A DNA stretch of 60,130 nucleotides from a virus. The DNA lies in IMG/VR virus record IMGVR_UViG_3300025108_000048, positions 1 to 60,130 of that record, one strand, 5' to 3'. The notes beneath the pieces are model-generated. The model saw only the letters and a list, made by a program, of their open reading frames with translations. It ran no database searches and was not told where the DNA came from. Shown here piece by piece: positions 20,201 to 32,033 of this stretch (positions are counted from its first letter, which is position 1; each line of letters starts with the position of its first letter). The position numbers and the translations under genes are program-made.

Positions 20201-23200
20201 AATAAGAATTACACCATTCACGTATGATACACAATTGTATGTCTCAAACCCTGGTGATCCATACGGTGACGCATACATACCCGCGGATTTAGATTGTTTA
20301 GATTTAAGTACGTTCGATTTTTATTGGGAGTCAACATATCTAACGGGAACTACGGAATGTGACCCTAAGGTTAAAGTTTACGGACCAAATACTTTCTATA
20401 CATTACCTGAAGATGAGGACGATTGTATCCTAATGGAGGATGTCTATTTCGAAGTGTCGGGTGTTACATTTGGTAATGAAGATACTATAGATGATGGAGA
20501 TCCATGTACTGATTGTCCACCATATAATACATCTTGGCCGTTAAACATATTCATAGATTGTGTTGGTGGGTATAATGAATCAATTAGTGGACATACGTAC
20601 ACAGTTGATCATATTTCAGGATGTACGTTTGTTGTTAATAATGTTAGAGAAAATGATGTCATTGACATCTCAATAACAGATGCGGCAAATTGCGATCAAA
20701 AAATAAGAATAGAGGGATTACAACAAAAGTTTGAATGGGACCCTGTAGATGGTGACGATGTTACTACATCAAGAAGTCATTATTTAGAATACTCATTTGA
20801 TACTTACGCTGATGGGGATAACCCTGATAGTAGTGAACCTCTTAATAGTCAATCTGGTATTACTTTCTGTGATAATTATTCAGGATATACTATACAACCT
20901 ATTGTACAATATAGACCTACGTTTGATTATGGTCTGAGACAAAACACTAAAGTTATAAAAGTAAATAATGGTGTTATACTTGACGAAAATACAACTTGGG
21001 ATCAAATACAAACCTATTTAGATGATAATACTTTAGAAAAAATAAACATTGAAAATGTTGTAATAGGTGATCAACTACTTTCAGGGGTATATAAAGATTG
21101 TCCTTTCTCATCTCAAGATTATAACGATGCGGTTATTAGTGGTTATTCGTTCTCTTATGATTATAAGGTCGTAACAGTTGAAAATAAAGACTGTTTAGGT
21201 TCTACTAAAATTAACAAGATAAATGAAAGATTTAGTTTTTTACCTAATACTAGATTATGGGTAATGACTAAAACAATGGAAGATGGAAGTCAGGGGGATA
21301 ATTGGAGATTTATTGAAAAGTATCCTGAAGAATTATATCCAAGACCTGATGATCCTACAGATCCTTGTTGTACTTATCAAGTTGGTTACTACGAAAGGGG
21401 AGACTTTATTTTTAACGAACACGGTTTTCCTATTGAAGTACTCAAGGTCGATTTAGACTACTGCGCAAGAGATTTGTTCTACCATTTAAATGTCACACAG
21501 AAAACAGATGCTAACGTTAGTTGTACTGAAGTAATATTATTTAATGGTGATTCTGAGGACTGTATATTAGTTGGACATGACGAACAGAAGTTCGAAAACA
21601 TGGACATGAAAATGCAACAATACTTCCAAGACAAGTTAGATTGTTCTGACATGCCGGACATAGATGACATTGAGAGGGATTTAACAGGATTAGATGATTG
21701 TAACACATTAAATGCGTTTAAAATTAAACACTTTGACACTGGGGAGATAAGATATACCGAAATAAACGATGACTTTGATATAGGAGATACGGTAAATATT
21801 GAATTTATTTACAGTGGTTCTTACAACGAAGAAATTAACTCAATTCAGAAACTATCACCGGGACAAAATTGTTGGGTTGTAATCTCTAAAGTTTATGCTA
21901 ATGTCATTGAATATTTGGCATCGGGCCCATGTGATGATGTTAGACGACCAGGTCCAAGCGCTACCCCAACTAACACACCAACACCAACACCTACAAGTAC
22001 TCCAACGAGCACACCTACAAGTACCCCAACTCCAACACCAACGAGCACACCTACGAGTACACCAACATCAACACCAACGAGTACACCAACAAGTACTCCT
22101 ACCCCAACACCTACAAGTACACCAACGAGCACTCCGACTAGCACTCCGACTAGCACTCCGACTAGTACTCCTACATCAACACCTACAAGTACTCCTACAC
22201 CCACACCTTCACCTACACCAAATTGTGACTTTGACATAGATATTGATGTCGTAACCCCTACACCAACACCTACAGAAAGTAGTACTCCTACACCCACACC
22301 TACACCAAATTGTGATTTCGATATTGATGTTGATGTTGTTACCCCTACTCCTACACCAACACCTTCACCCACACCAAATTGTGACTTTGATGTGGACATT
22401 GATTTAATAACTCCAACCCCAACACCCACTCCAAGTCCAACACCAGATTGTGACTTTGATATAGATATTGATGTAGTAACTCCAACACCTACAGAAAGTA
22501 GTACTCCTACACCAACGCCAACTCCAACTCCGAACTGTGATTTCGATATTGATGTAGACTTAATAACTCCTACACCTACCCCAAGCCCAACAGGTAGCCC
22601 AACCCCAACTCCAACTATTGATTGTGACTTTGACATAGATATTGATGTCGTAACCCCAACACCTACTCCAAGCCCAACAGGTAGCCCAACCCCTACACCT
22701 ACACCAGATTGTGATTTTGATATAGACGTTGATTTAGTTACTCCTACACCTAGCCCAACAAGTAGTCCAACACCTTCACCAACACCTACGATAGACTGTG
22801 ATTTCGATATTGATGTGGATTTAGTTACACCTACACCAACTCCTACACCAACAAGTAGTCCATCACCTACCCCAACACCAGATTGTGATTTTGATATAGA
22901 CGTTGATTTAGTTACTCCTACCCCAACAAGTACTAATATACCACCCACATCAACACCAACCCCTACACCTACACCAGATTGTGATTTCGATATTGATGTA
23001 GATTTAATAACTCCAACGCCTACCCCTACGGAAAGTAGTATTCCATCACCAACCCCTACACCTACACCAGATTGTGACTTTGATATAGACGTTGATGTCG
23101 TAACCCCTACACCAACACCAACAAGTAGTCCATCACCCACCCCAACAAACACACCAACTCCAACTCCGAACTGTGATTTCGATATTGATGTGGATTTAGT

Positions 23201-25046
23201 TACTCCTACACCTTCACCAACAAGTAGTCCTACACCAAGTCCTACCAACACTCCTACACCTTCACCAACGCCGAATTGTGATTTTGATATAGATGTGGAT
23301 TTGGTAACTCCAACACCAACACCTAGCCCAACAAGTAGTTCAACTCCAACACCTACAGAAAGTAGTACTCCTACACCCACCCCAACACCTAATTGTGATT
23401 TTGACATAGATGTGGATTTGGTTACTCCTACCCCAACACCTTCACCAAGCCCAACTAATACACCTACTAATACCCCAACTCCAAGTCCAACACCTAATTG
23501 TGATTTCGATATTGATGTTGATGTAGTTACACCAACCCCTACCCCAAGTCCAACGAGTACTCCGACTAACACGCCAACACCAAGTCCAACGAGTACTCCG
23601 ACTAATACGCCTACACCAAGTCCAACCCCTAACTGTGATTTTGACATAGATGTGGATTTGGTAACTCCAACACCAACAAGTACTCCAACTAACACACCAA
23701 CACCAACAAGTACTAACACACCTACACCAAGTCCTACTAACACACCTACACCTTCACCAACGCCGAATTGTGACTTTGATATTGATGTGGATGTCGTAAC
23801 ACCTACTCCTACACCTAGCCCAACAAGTACTAACACACCTACACCAAGTCCTACTAATACGCCTACACCAAGTCCAACCCCTAACTGTGATTTCGATATT
23901 GATATTGACGTGGTAACCCCTACACCAACACCTACTAACACACCAACACCAAGTCCAACTAATACCCCAACACCTTCACCAACAAGTAGTCCTACACCAA
24001 GTCCAACTAATACACCCACACCTACCCCTACACCGAATTGTGATTTCGATATAGACATTGATGTGGTAACCCCAACACCTACACCAAGTCCGAGTCCAAC
24101 CAACACACCAACACCTAGCCCAACTAACACACCTACACCTACACCTACACCGAATTGTGATTTTGATATTGATGTTGATGTAGTAACACCTACACCAACC
24201 CCGACAACTAGTCCTACACCTACACCAACAAGTAGCCCTACCCCTACACCAACAAGTAGTCCAACACCAAGCCCAACTAATACACCTACACCAACACCTA
24301 CACCTAACTGTGATTTCGACGTAGACGTTGATGTAGTTACACCAACTCCTACACCAAGCCCAACAAGTACTCCTACACCTACACCAAGTCCGAGTCCAAC
24401 TAACACACCAACGCCAAGTCCGACAAGTACCCCAACCAACACACCTACACCAAGCCCTACTAGTACTCCAACACCAACACCTACACCTAACTGTGATTTC
24501 GACGTAGACGTTGATGTGGTAACACCTACACCAACACCTACTCCAAGCCCAACACCTTCACCAACTCCATCACCCACACCAATAGATTGTCCTGCACCAT
24601 GTACGACAACAATAAACTCAGATCTATTCCAAACTTGGAACACTAACTTGGTTGGGTCCAACTTTAAAGAATTGGGTGGATATTGTAATGAAGTGAGAAA
24701 TAAGAGTGGTAATGTAGTATCAACGAATAGTGAAGAATGGACTTACGATACAAACACATGTATTGTTTACGTTTACTATGAAGGTAGTACTATGAGAAGG
24801 AGTTGTATTGGGGAGCATACATCACCCGTAGGGACTGAAGTAAGTTCTTTTGACCATACAGATGGTACCCTTACACCAACAGGTTCAAATAGGTTATTTG
24901 ATACTGATATAAGATTTATAGATAATGATAACAATGCAATAATAATAGTAACCGAGTGGGATTCCACATTAACATCATTATTACATGTTCACATTTTATG
25001 TGACTGTAGTTTTGAGGGGGATGTTACCGTTCATAATTTGAAATAA
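17241..25046 (+). CDS. Giant tail protein: P2 gpI-like domain plus 22-copy [10 protein letters not shown]/Thr-Pro array
   Basis: The 2601-aa protein is a composite. Residues about 1-150 are basic and disordered. Residues about 320-480 contain [16 protein letters not shown]-type helices and [20 protein letters not shown] followed by [14 protein letters not shown], which resembles the phage tail protein I / P2 gpI baseplate family. Residues about 800-1570 are Cys- and Asp-rich and unrecognised. From about residue 1574 a Thr/Pro/Ser linker begins, into which a ten-residue motif, (N/D)CDF-D(I/V)D(I/V)D, is inserted 22 times, starting at 22221 and ending near 24520. A terminal domain of about 150 residues with several cysteines closes the protein. 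The tail-tip domain suggests virion anchoring; the array may be a long stalk. Its biochemical role is unknown. Confidence 0.78.
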   Translation: MAKRKVPSQSASGGDTFNDNLVGNQITNGSSQLTATNFSIDKTIPQRDTKSFTSVPFSDFLTIEDLKEETNAPKTKSDRSVKKEGKVKFRENKDAGSKTLFGSLSKRLSSSVNNIVEQFPAGFFIDKDTPISFSQYTAENITYDLKARTTTFKFERSKIFNPLDVVLEKPLSNVSPDVNNEFKNFFENYSKYSLIIDEVEYEILTYTKAGNDGLITLKVKGKPFIGDTYSESFLIRPINQTVEEFFGSLDELESLILDRESTPKYTAEFKLPKDSLDGSKTETTTTKISWPLFKDGWNIKIGGTEYIGYLESLKSIGDEVDQYKSNLISRFLTTASLNEFDTEDQRMSSMFQIYGSGFDSVKKFIDNIAYMRNVSYDKINNIPDVLLKNLSNTLGLDSVNLFDEKSLDDTLYSRVDSQFEGNNLGMNMVEAEAEFYRRLVINLVRIYKSKGTRKSIEFFLRFIGAPEPLIKINEHVYKYDDVKKVSSDIDDDIYDLTQLEKTFTVGQIDLEDKTHSFIYQGITTTGTTTYQVDEYPIVLTGVTKYGDVQKIVSENNDVFFQKGSGWYEISLQHRSSTELDVENSNLLSNPKIIKTKNKDYTYGEDYFDLYRQFYGLDYGHELHNTIDNEKTELLSDVDSKTLNRKNIQIYLSSAQGIDYDVYKKSRDLEVSFGLKTLQPQTGFTFAEYMDNVLNEQIRNSHVVKYQKSYIQLEDVYWGYLEKVGTPYSFPTVNEFINRMSPHWVEIVEQFVPATTLWTGGNILENSRIGRSKHDYLKPCTIEQVEDNLFPKLGFEHSIEEDLEVYFLGDKDLFRGLTVVSGVTYVLKIVLMGEVYTASSPITLTGGQLFDPFVSTSDCTTINEVVFDSGETFDGSKHLPLLCDFKCNLNPDRDVLDPLWINAVDSIFSQINEKYFTKTAYTGYDTISNHAGGEGYERITGNTETSDENQNIEGGFNSELSTNGENYGYENVPIVSHEIFTDSDGIEKIRITPFTYDTQLYVSNPGDPYGDAYIPADLDCLDLSTFDFYWESTYLTGTTECDPKVKVYGPNTFYTLPEDEDDCILMEDVYFEVSGVTFGNEDTIDDGDPCTDCPPYNTSWPLNIFIDCVGGYNESISGHTYTVDHISGCTFVVNNVRENDVIDISITDAANCDQKIRIEGLQQKFEWDPVDGDDVTTSRSHYLEYSFDTYADGDNPDSSEPLNSQSGITFCDNYSGYTIQPIVQYRPTFDYGLRQNTKVIKVNNGVILDENTTWDQIQTYLDDNTLEKINIENVVIGDQLLSGVYKDCPFSSQDYNDAVISGYSFSYDYKVVTVENKDCLGSTKINKINERFSFLPNTRLWVMTKTMEDGSQGDNWRFIEKYPEELYPRPDDPTDPCCTYQVGYYERGDFIFNEHGFPIEVLKVDLDYCARDLFYHLNVTQKTDANVSCTEVILFNGDSEDCILVGHDEQKFENMDMKMQQYFQDKLDCSDMPDIDDIERDLTGLDDCNTLNAFKIKHFDTGEIRYTEINDDFDIGDTVNIEFIYSGSYNEEINSIQKLSPGQNCWVVISKVYANVIEYLASGPCDDVRRPGPSATPTNTPTPTPTSTPTSTPTSTPTPTPTSTPTSTPTSTPTSTPTSTPTPTPTSTPTSTPTSTPTSTPTSTPTSTPTSTPTPTPSPTPNCDFDIDIDVVTPTPTPTESSTPTPTPTPNCDFDIDVDVVTPTPTPTPSPTPNCDFDVDIDLITPTPTPTPSPTPDCDFDIDIDVVTPTPTESSTPTPTPTPTPNCDFDIDVDLITPTPTPSPTGSPTPTPTIDCDFDIDIDVVTPTPTPSPTGSPTPTPTPDCDFDIDVDLVTPTPSPTSSPTPSPTPTIDCDFDIDVDLVTPTPTPTPTSSPSPTPTPDCDFDIDVDLVTPTPTSTNIPPTSTPTPTPTPDCDFDIDVDLITPTPTPTESSIPSPTPTPTPDCDFDIDVDVVTPTPTPTSSPSPTPTNTPTPTPNCDFDIDVDLVTPTPSPTSSPTPSPTNTPTPSPTPNCDFDIDVDLVTPTPTPSPTSSSTPTPTESSTPTPTPTPNCDFDIDVDLVTPTPTPSPSPTNTPTNTPTPSPTPNCDFDIDVDVVTPTPTPSPTSTPTNTPTPSPTSTPTNTPTPSPTPNCDFDIDVDLVTPTPTSTPTNTPTPTSTNTPTPSPTNTPTPSPTPNCDFDIDVDVVTPTPTPSPTSTNTPTPSPTNTPTPSPTPNCDFDIDIDVVTPTPTPTNTPTPSPTNTPTPSPTSSPTPSPTNTPTPTPTPNCDFDIDIDVVTPTPTPSPSPTNTPTPSPTNTPTPTPTPNCDFDIDVDVVTPTPTPTTSPTPTPTSSPTPTPTSSPTPSPTNTPTPTPTPNCDFDVDVDVVTPTPTPSPTSTPTPTPSPSPTNTPTPSPTSTPTNTPTPSPTSTPTPTPTPNCDFDVDVDVVTPTPTPTPSPTPSPTPSPTPIDCPAPCTTTINSDLFQTWNTNLVGSNFKELGGYCNEVRNKSGNVVSTNSEEWTYDTNTCIVYVYYEGSTMRRSCIGEHTSPVGTEVSSFDHTDGTLTPTGSNRLFDTDIRFIDNDNNAIIIVTEWDSTLTSLLHVHILCDCSFEGDVTVHNLK
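21961..24590 (+). repeat. Thr/Pro linker with 22 [10 protein letters not shown]-type motifs
   Basis: Degenerate 6-9-nt units encoding TP, SP, STPT and NTPT alternate with 22 copies of a motif of about 30 nt encoding (N/D)CDF followed by D-(I/V)-D-(I/V)-D-(V/L)-(V/I). Spacing grows from about 23 to about 60 residues toward the 3' end. Protein sequence is strongly conserved, but synonymous codons vary between copies (TGTGACTTT, TGTGATTTC, and so on), so many copies are not recent DNA duplicates. Every copy has one cysteine and four to five acidic residues. Confidence 0.93.
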
Positions 25047-25050
25047 AAAG

Positions 25051-25058
25051 TATATATT
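25051..25058 (+). promoter_or_regulatory. Possible promoter box TATATATT before the SprB-repeat gene
   Basis: A TATATT box (25053-25058) ends 6 nt before the ATG at 25065, the same geometry as other predicted leaderless starts. No convincing -35 box is present. Confidence 0.3.
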
Positions 25059-25064
25059 TTAATA

Positions 25065-28000
25065 ATGGCAAGAATATTCGACATAAAAATAACATCAGGG
25101 ACTTCACACAGTCTCTATACGATATACTACGATCAAGTCGATGCTGCCAATATCGCAACAAGAGTGAGTACCTCATTACCTGCAACAGGTGTGACATATA
25201 ATGATTTAATAAGTGGTTCGGGAGTCACAGTTAGTGTCCCTAACAGTGCAACTTCAATACTACTATATAATAATTCATGTGTGATTGATGATGAAATTAT
25301 TTTACCAACCCCAACTCCATCACCTAGCCCAACAAGTACACCAACACCAACACCAACAAGTAGTCCTACACCAAGTCCTACACCAAGTCCAAGTCCAACA
25401 GAGACACCTACCCCAACACCATCACCGAGCCCAACAAGTACTCCAACTCCTAGTCCAACGACTAGTCCAACACCAACACCTACACCAAGTCCAACTCCAA
25501 ATTGTGATTTTGATATGGACATCAATGTGGTTACACCCACACCAACACCCACACCAAGCCCAACAAGTAGTCCAACACCTACACCTACAAGTACTCCGAC
25601 TCCAACACCAAGTCCGAGTCCAAGCCCAACAGAGACACCTACACCAACACCGAGTCCGACAACAAGTCCTACTCCAACTCCAACTAGTACACCAACACCT
25701 ACTCCAAGTCCAACACCAAATTGTGACTTTGACGTTGATGTCACCCTTAATACAAGACCCTCCATAATAGTACCTAATTTTTCTCAAACAGAAAACACGG
25801 CAACAGGAACTACAATAGGTAACTTAGTTGCAAATGATGATGAGGGAGGAACGTTTACGTGGGTATTTGAAGATACCGCAAGTTATCCTGATAATAATTC
25901 TTTCTCATTGACTAGTGGTGGGGTATTATCTAACGCGGAGGTTTTCAACCATGAGGTAAAAAGTTTATATACTTTATATGTTAAGGTCACCGATAACGGT
26001 GGATTAACAAATACAAGAGAATTTACGGTAGATATAGTCGATGTTAATGAAACACCATACGGTTTAACCTTAAGTAATAATTCGCAAAGAGAAAACACAC
26101 CAACGGGGACAACAATTGGTATTTTTTCGGGGTTAGATGTTGACAGTAACGAAACATTTACATACGCACTAACGGGTAGCGGTAATAATAATTCGGCGTT
26201 CGCCTTATCAAGTTCGGGTGTACTCAAAAATGCAATAGTTTTTAATTATGAGGTTAAAAACTCTTATAGTATTGAAGTGACGGTTACGGATAGTGGTAAT
26301 AACACTTATACGGATACATTTACAATTTCAGTACTTGACGTTAATGAATCACCAACAAATTTATCCTTATCAAGTAATAGTATTGCGGAAAATCAATCTA
26401 CAGGAACAACAATAGGTACTTTCAGTAGTACGGATGTTGATTCGGGAGATAGTCATTCTTATGAACTTGTTAGTGGTTTAGGAGATACTAATAATGGTTC
26501 ATTTACATTAACAAGTGGTGGTGTTCTAAAAAGTAAAGAAGTTTATAACTATGAAGGTAAGAACAGTTATTCTATAAGAGTAAAAACTACTGATTCGGGG
26601 GGATTAACCTACATAGGTATATTTACGATTTTGATTACAGATCTTAACGAAACCCCTTCTAACATAACACCATCAACAGTGTCGTTTCAAGAAAATCAAT
26701 CGACAGGAACAACAGTGACTACATTCACCGCCACCGATGTTGATGCGGGCGATACACATACTTTTGAATTAGTAAGTGGTGTTGGAGATACCAACAACGA
26801 TTCGTTTAGTTTGAATAGTAATGGTACTCTGACATCTAACGAGGTGTTTAACTACGAAGTTAAAAACTCGTATACAATAAGAGTCAAAGCAACAGATTCA
26901 GGTGATTTAACATACGAAAGATCAGTAACAATTAATATCACCAACGCAAACGAAGTACCCACAGATATAACTTTATTAGATAATAATATCCCTGAAAATA
27001 GTTCTACAGGTACTACGGTTGGTCAATTATCAACTACAGATCCTGATGCATCAAATACATTTACATATACATTAGTAAGTGGTGTAGGAGACACTAATAA
27101 CAGTTCATTTAAGATAAGTGGTAATAAGATTCAAAGTAGTGAAGTATTCAACTATGAAGTTAAGAACACTTATTCAGTTAGAGTAAGGTCAACAGATCAA
27201 GGAGGGTTATATAGAGAAGAATCGTTTACCATTAATGTAACTAATGTTAATGAAACTCCAACAAACATATCATTATCTAATTCATCTATTGATGAGAATG
27301 TGGCAACAGGGACCACTGTGGGGACACTATCAACTACAGACCCTGACGCAGGAAATACATTCACATATACATTAGTAAGTGGTGCGGGTGACACTAATAA
27401 CGGTTCGTTCTATATAGACGGAACAACCTTAAAAAGTAATCAAGTTTTTGATTATGAAACCAAGAATTCATACACAATAAGAGTAAGAACAACAGACCAA
27501 GGTGGATTATGGTATGAAAAGAAAATAACGATATCAATTACAAATATCAGTGTTTCAGGAACTGCGGATGTAACCAATATTACATGTAGCAATCTAAAGA
27601 ATGGTAGTATTGAGGTTACCTCAACTACAGGAGGTGATTCACCATATACATATTCAATTAACGGTACTAATTACCAAACATCAACGACATTTTCAAATCT
27701 CGACTCAGGAACCTACACAATTTATATAAAAGACGACAATGGTGAAATAGGTACTATAAGTAAAACAGTTACAAAACCATCCGCAATAACAATATCCGAC
27801 ACCCATACAGACCCAACATGTGATGGTGATTCTGATGGTACAATTACTTTCACCGTTGGTGGAGGAACAGGAACCAAAACATATACGTTAAATGGTGTGG
27901 CGATTACTAATCTTTCTCAAACAGGGTTGGATGAAGGCAACTACACTTTAGTTGTAACCGATGAAAATGGATGTACAAATTCAAGAACAGTGGTACTAAC

Positions 28001-31000
28001 TAAGTCAGCGATAACCTTATCGGTATCCATAACAAATACAATATGTAATGGATTACAATCGGGTGAAATTAGGATAACTAATATAGGTGGTGGTAATGGT
28101 GGTCCGTACAAGATAAAATTTGATGACGGAGAGTTTGAAGATGATAATGGGGCTAATCGTACAATAAGTAATTTATATGCGGGTACATACACAATAACAA
28201 TACAAGATGGGAGTTTCTGTGAGAGAGAATTCTCGGTAACAATAACAGAACCATCACAAGTATCATTTACATCAACACATACTGATCCAACATGTTGGGA
28301 CGGTTCGGATGGTGAAATAATTATAACGGCAACGGGAGGTAGTGCACCATATGAATACAAACTAAATAATCAGTGGTATCCTTCAGGGAACTTCACAGGG
28401 TTAACAACTGGAAATTATACATTAGACGTTAGAGATGTTAATTTATGTCAAACAACAGGATCAAGTAGTTTAACGTTATTAAAATCAGCACCTATAGTAA
28501 CGTGGTCATTTACAAATGTCACATGTAATGGGGCTGGTGATGGTACTATATCGGTGGCAAACCCATCTGGTGGAAACGGTGGAACATATCAGGTAAAACT
28601 TAATAAATTAGGTACCTATGTAGACCTACCAAACAATACTATTCAAGACTATACGTCATTAGCACCTGGTACACATACCATATTCATTAAAGATGGTGAG
28701 GGTTGTATAAAAACATACACACAAACCATAACACAAAATGCAGTGGTAGGTATATCTGTTTCAAACACAATGCCGACATGTAGATTTGATAGTGACGGTC
28801 AAATTGTTGTTACAGGTAGTGGTGGGACTGGGTCTTACACTTATAGTAAAGACGGTACTAATTATCAAACATCCAACACATTTTCAAACCTTTCAAAAGG
28901 AAGTTATACGTTATACGTTAAAGATACTAATGGTTGTGTGGTGAATACATCAACCACATTAGATAAAGCACAAGTAACGGCATCAATTTATTCTAATGCA
29001 CCTAACTGTCATAACGGTAGTGATGGTGATATTACATTGGCAGCAATTACGGGTGGAAACGGTGGACCATATCAGTTTAAATTTTCAAGTGGTAATTGGA
29101 CTAATTTTACTACACCAGTAACGTTTACAGGTAAATCGGGAGCAACACCTTATTATGTGTACGTTAGGGACAAAGTTGAGTGTGAAAATGAATATCAAAT
29201 AGTATTAAATAACCCACAAAACTTAGTAATAACCACATCGGTGACACATCCGACGTGTCGTGGAAATAGTGATGGCGAAATTGTAATCACATCTACTGGT
29301 GGTACAGGAACTAAATTATATTCAATAAATGGTGTTAATTATTTTACGTCAGGTACGTTCACAGGACAGACTGTAGGGACAAGAACAGCATATGTGAAAG
29401 ATAGTAATAACTGTATTACGACTAAGAGTGTTACATTAACAAAAACTGATCCTTCATTTAATGCGTCACTTGAACATGTTTCATGTAATGGTGGTACAGG
29501 AACAATAACAGTATCAAGTCCAACAGGTGGAAACGGTGGACCATACCAAGTTAAATTAGATAGTCAATCGTACATAAACTTTAATACAGGCACACCACCT
29601 GAATATGAATTCACAGACGCGTCTGTGGGTCCACATACTGTAACAATAAAAGATAAGGACGGATGTACTAAAGGTTATACATATATTATTACACAACCAC
29701 CGGTGGTCAATGTAACTACAAAAAGTGTTACTCACCCATCGTGTCGTAATTCTAATGATGGTTCGATAACATTTGAAGCAAGTGGAGGAACAGGATCACT
29801 AACATATACAATGAATGGGGTATCAACAACAGATCTCACATTCACAGGTTTAACCATAGGTGGGTACTCGTTTAGAGCGACAGACCAAAATGGTTGTTAT
29901 GACCAAGTTACGGTAATTCTTCAAAAAAGTGATGTTACCGCAACGGTATCATCATCAAACCCTACGTGTTATGGTGGTACAGGATCAATAACAGTGTCTA
30001 ACCCAATTGGTGGAAACGGTGGAACATATAGTTCTAAAATAGGTTCGGGAAGTTATTCTACAACATTCCCTAAAACATACAGTAATTTGAGTGGTGGTTC
30101 ACATACTATCACTGTTAGAGACGGTGATGGATGTACAAGAACATACACAAAAACAATAACAGTACCCACACAAGTTAGTTTTACCACAACATTAACACAC
30201 CCTTCATGTAGTGGAGATAATGATGGTGAAATAGTAATTAATGCAAGTGGGGGTAGTGGATCGTACACATATTCTTTAAATAACGGATTTAATTACCAAT
30301 CGAGTAATACTTTTTCTACTTTAAGTTCCGCTATCTATTTGATAAGAGTCAAAGATAGTGCTAACTGTGTTCGATCAGGAAGTGCACAACTAAATAAGAC
30401 CGCTCCAAACGCGACATTTACAACAAGTAGTGTAAGTTGTCATGGTGGTAGTGACGGTGAGATAACAGTGTCGAATCCAACAGGAGGTAACGGAGCAACA
30501 TATAGTTCTAAAATAGGGTCAGGAAGTTACACAACGACTTTCCCTAAAACATATACAGGTTTATCGGAAGGAAAAAGTACAATCACAATTAAAGATAAAG
30601 ACGGTTGTGAACAATCTTATCAGGTAACCATAACTGAACCTTTAGATGATACTGCAACAATAACATCATTTACCACAGGTGCTAATGGTGACATTACTGT
30701 TACATCTGCGGGTGGGACGTGGAATAAAACATATAGATTATATGAGGACACAACGTCTCCCTATACTAATAGTGGGGGTGTTTTAGTCGCAACTATCACA
30801 GGTGTGACAGCGGCAAATCATTCACAAACATTCAGTAGTTTACCTGAAGGGTATTATTATGTTGTAGTTACCGATGCAAACGGTTGTGTCTCAAGTACAT
30901 CAGAACAAAGTACATTTGCCGATGGTGATGACTGTAATTGTATAGAGGTTGGTGTTATTTCGAGTAAATTAACAAGCGGTGGTAATGATTTATACTACAT

Positions 31001-31244
31001 TAATAATGATTGTGAAAATGGGATGACTTCTGTAAACTTAAACAATTATTTAGCTGAGATTGGTGAAGACGAGGAAAGTAATATTTTTAAATTCTGTAGT
31101 CAGTCACCGTATAGTCATAGTTTTAAATATGGTTTAGCTGGTGAGACTTTCGATGGACCTCAAGGTGGGGGAATAACAGTAACACCTTTTGATGATCCAT
31201 GTACTAGTAACTCGGATTGTTCAAAAACCATTAAACCATTTTAA
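25065..31244 (+). CDS. Modular adhesin: Thr/Pro linkers, cadherin-like repeats and SprB-type repeats
   Basis: The 2059-aa protein starts with a domain of about 85 residues ([20 protein letters not shown]) that resembles the N-terminus of the gene at 34176. Next come Thr/Pro linkers holding two CDFD motifs (25500 and 25719). Six cadherin-like modules follow, each with an xENxxTGTTIG start and an ending such as VDVNETP. From about residue 840 there are roughly thirteen SprB-type modules of 70-80 residues. Their signature is a Cys before GxxDGxI, a GGxGxY segment, GTYTxxVxDxxGC and VTITxP. SprB repeats are named for the flavobacterial gliding adhesin. The C-terminal 130 residues are Cys-containing and unique. 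It is probably a tail-exposed host-binding fibre; the modules may have come from a Bacteroidota host. Confidence 0.85.
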   Translation: MARIFDIKITSGTSHSLYTIYYDQVDAANIATRVSTSLPATGVTYNDLISGSGVTVSVPNSATSILLYNNSCVIDDEIILPTPTPSPSPTSTPTPTPTSSPTPSPTPSPSPTETPTPTPSPSPTSTPTPSPTTSPTPTPTPSPTPNCDFDMDINVVTPTPTPTPSPTSSPTPTPTSTPTPTPSPSPSPTETPTPTPSPTTSPTPTPTSTPTPTPSPTPNCDFDVDVTLNTRPSIIVPNFSQTENTATGTTIGNLVANDDEGGTFTWVFEDTASYPDNNSFSLTSGGVLSNAEVFNHEVKSLYTLYVKVTDNGGLTNTREFTVDIVDVNETPYGLTLSNNSQRENTPTGTTIGIFSGLDVDSNETFTYALTGSGNNNSAFALSSSGVLKNAIVFNYEVKNSYSIEVTVTDSGNNTYTDTFTISVLDVNESPTNLSLSSNSIAENQSTGTTIGTFSSTDVDSGDSHSYELVSGLGDTNNGSFTLTSGGVLKSKEVYNYEGKNSYSIRVKTTDSGGLTYIGIFTILITDLNETPSNITPSTVSFQENQSTGTTVTTFTATDVDAGDTHTFELVSGVGDTNNDSFSLNSNGTLTSNEVFNYEVKNSYTIRVKATDSGDLTYERSVTINITNANEVPTDITLLDNNIPENSSTGTTVGQLSTTDPDASNTFTYTLVSGVGDTNNSSFKISGNKIQSSEVFNYEVKNTYSVRVRSTDQGGLYREESFTINVTNVNETPTNISLSNSSIDENVATGTTVGTLSTTDPDAGNTFTYTLVSGAGDTNNGSFYIDGTTLKSNQVFDYETKNSYTIRVRTTDQGGLWYEKKITISITNISVSGTADVTNITCSNLKNGSIEVTSTTGGDSPYTYSINGTNYQTSTTFSNLDSGTYTIYIKDDNGEIGTISKTVTKPSAITISDTHTDPTCDGDSDGTITFTVGGGTGTKTYTLNGVAITNLSQTGLDEGNYTLVVTDENGCTNSRTVVLTKSAITLSVSITNTICNGLQSGEIRITNIGGGNGGPYKIKFDDGEFEDDNGANRTISNLYAGTYTITIQDGSFCEREFSVTITEPSQVSFTSTHTDPTCWDGSDGEIIITATGGSAPYEYKLNNQWYPSGNFTGLTTGNYTLDVRDVNLCQTTGSSSLTLLKSAPIVTWSFTNVTCNGAGDGTISVANPSGGNGGTYQVKLNKLGTYVDLPNNTIQDYTSLAPGTHTIFIKDGEGCIKTYTQTITQNAVVGISVSNTMPTCRFDSDGQIVVTGSGGTGSYTYSKDGTNYQTSNTFSNLSKGSYTLYVKDTNGCVVNTSTTLDKAQVTASIYSNAPNCHNGSDGDITLAAITGGNGGPYQFKFSSGNWTNFTTPVTFTGKSGATPYYVYVRDKVECENEYQIVLNNPQNLVITTSVTHPTCRGNSDGEIVITSTGGTGTKLYSINGVNYFTSGTFTGQTVGTRTAYVKDSNNCITTKSVTLTKTDPSFNASLEHVSCNGGTGTITVSSPTGGNGGPYQVKLDSQSYINFNTGTPPEYEFTDASVGPHTVTIKDKDGCTKGYTYIITQPPVVNVTTKSVTHPSCRNSNDGSITFEASGGTGSLTYTMNGVSTTDLTFTGLTIGGYSFRATDQNGCYDQVTVILQKSDVTATVSSSNPTCYGGTGSITVSNPIGGNGGTYSSKIGSGSYSTTFPKTYSNLSGGSHTITVRDGDGCTRTYTKTITVPTQVSFTTTLTHPSCSGDNDGEIVINASGGSGSYTYSLNNGFNYQSSNTFSTLSSAIYLIRVKDSANCVRSGSAQLNKTAPNATFTTSSVSCHGGSDGEITVSNPTGGNGATYSSKIGSGSYTTTFPKTYTGLSEGKSTITIKDKDGCEQSYQVTITEPLDDTATITSFTTGANGDITVTSAGGTWNKTYRLYEDTTSPYTNSGGVLVATITGVTAANHSQTFSSLPEGYYYVVVTDANGCVSSTSEQSTFADGDDCNCIEVGVISSKLTSGGNDLYYINNDCENGMTSVNLNNYLAEIGEDEESNIFKFCSQSPYSHSFKYGLAGETFDGPQGGGITVTPFDDPCTSNSDCSKTIKPF
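25306..25738 (+). repeat. Thr/Pro linker with two CDFD motifs
   Basis: The stretch encodes alternating TP/SP units and contains [11 protein letters not shown] and [10 protein letters not shown] motifs, the same element as in the preceding gene. The second copy has lost part of the acidic strand. Confidence 0.85.
25755..27555 (+). repeat. Six cadherin-like modules
   Basis: Six units of roughly 95-100 residues each open with a short strand, then E-N-x-x-T-G-T-T-(I/V)-(G/T). Each contains GDTNNxSFxL or a related segment, and V-F-N-Y-E-V-K-N-(S/T)-Y followed by a strand and D-x-G. Asp/Glu residues at module borders (DVNETP, NVNETP) fit calcium-binding cadherin linkers. Confidence 0.78.
27560..30650 (+). 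repeat. About thirteen SprB-type modules
   Basis: Each module starts with a Cys in a T-C or S-C dipeptide, followed by G-x-x-D-G-x-I, then G-G-x-G or GGNGG with a Tyr, and ends with G-x-Y-x-(L/V)-x-V-x-D-x-x-G-C. Alternate modules are more alike (GGNGG type versus GGTG type), suggesting that a two-module unit was duplicated. Confidence 0.82.
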
Positions 31245-31305
31245 CCTAATTGGTATATAATAAATAATAAATTAATAACAAAACGAATAAATCGTAAAAA
31301 CGATA

Positions 31306-31313
31306 TATTTATA
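31306..31313 (+). promoter_or_regulatory. Late-type promoter box TATTTATA
   Basis: TATTTATA lies in the 94-nt gap before the gene at 31339, 25 nt upstream of its ATG. The gap is otherwise A/T-rich and featureless. Confidence 0.5.
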
Positions 31314-31338
31314 ATAAACAAAACAAAATTAAAATAAC

Positions 31339-31944
31339 ATGGCAGGAGCAACAGGATCGACGTATCAAGTAACATTCACCCTATCACCAGCATTTACTGG
31401 AACGACAGAGGCTGATAGTTTTACAATAATTGGAAAACACTGTAATGGTAATCCTTCAGACACTACTATAGCGTCAGGGGTTTCTAAAGCAGAATTAACC
31501 ACAGGAATGACATACACAATTGCACAAACAATTTCAGGTGGAACTATAACATCAACAGGAGATTGTACTAACTCTGTCAATTGGACAGGTTTAGCGTGTG
31601 AAGGTGACCCAAGTCCAACACCTACACCAACATCTGAAGGAGAACCTGGAGGTGGTGGAGGATCACTATTCCAAGTGAGTAGATGTAACGATGATTCCAC
31701 ATGGTTAATTGCTGACGATATAAGTTGTATTGAAGGTAATCCGAGTACACCACCTAACCCAAGTATTTATCAAGTAGGTGAATATATACAGATGACGACA
31801 GGAACTTCTTGTTCAAGTCCACAAACTTCATATTGTGCGTTAATTACGGCGGTTGATGTAAGTGGTACAAGAAATGCGGTACTAATACAACACGCTCTTC
31901 TTAACAAAGATAAAGGTTGTACTAACACTGAATGTATTGAATAA
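31339..31944 (+). CDS. Small modular adhesin with Cys-rich C-terminal module
   Basis: The 201-aa protein has an N-terminal beta-type domain (about 1-95), a very short Pro/Thr linker with a poly-Gly stretch (GEPGGGGGS) and a C-terminal module of about 90 residues. The module runs from FQVSRCNDDSTWLIAD through YQVGEYIQM and YCALITAVD to GCTNTECIE. The same Cys pattern (SRC...C...YC...GC...C) recurs at the C-terminus of the gene at 33142. It has its own late-type box and a terminator, so it is probably an independently expressed minor virion protein. Function is not known. Confidence 0.72.
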   Translation: MAGATGSTYQVTFTLSPAFTGTTEADSFTIIGKHCNGNPSDTTIASGVSKAELTTGMTYTIAQTISGGTITSTGDCTNSVNWTGLACEGDPSPTPTPTSEGEPGGGGGSLFQVSRCNDDSTWLIADDISCIEGNPSTPPNPSIYQVGEYIQMTTGTSCSSPQTSYCALITAVDVSGTRNAVLIQHALLNKDKGCTNTECIE

Positions 31945-31965
31945 TACATTTTAATTAATATATTA

Positions 31966-31997
31966 AAAAAAAACCCGTCTTTATGATGGGTTTTTTT
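31966..31997 (+). terminator. Rho-independent terminator
   Basis: Stem AAAAAACCCGTC (31968-31979) and GATGGGTTTTTT (31985-31996), with one G-T pair and a 5-nt loop, followed by a T. It lies 22 nt after the stop of the preceding gene. Confidence 0.85.
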
Positions 31998-32022
31998 ATT
32001 TAAAGTAATCTACTTATTAATG

Positions 32023-32030
32023 TATTTATA
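32023..32030 (+). promoter_or_regulatory. Late-type promoter box TATTTATA
   Basis: TATTTATA lies between the terminator and the ATG at 32034; the TATTTA core ends 5 nt before the start codon, predicting a leaderless message. Confidence 0.55.
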
Positions 32031-32033
32031 TGT

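Noticed and set aside
22239-24590. Possible CRISPR array or DNA minisatellite
   Set aside because: Repeat units vary in length and codons but keep the protein sequence, spacers are low-complexity coding sequence, and there are no cas genes.
21893-24661. Antisense open frame of 922 codons rich in Gly-Val repeats
   Set aside because: It mirrors the Thr/Pro repeat: codons for TP read backwards give GV/GVGV and rarely make stops. It has no start context and lies wholly within a clear sense gene.
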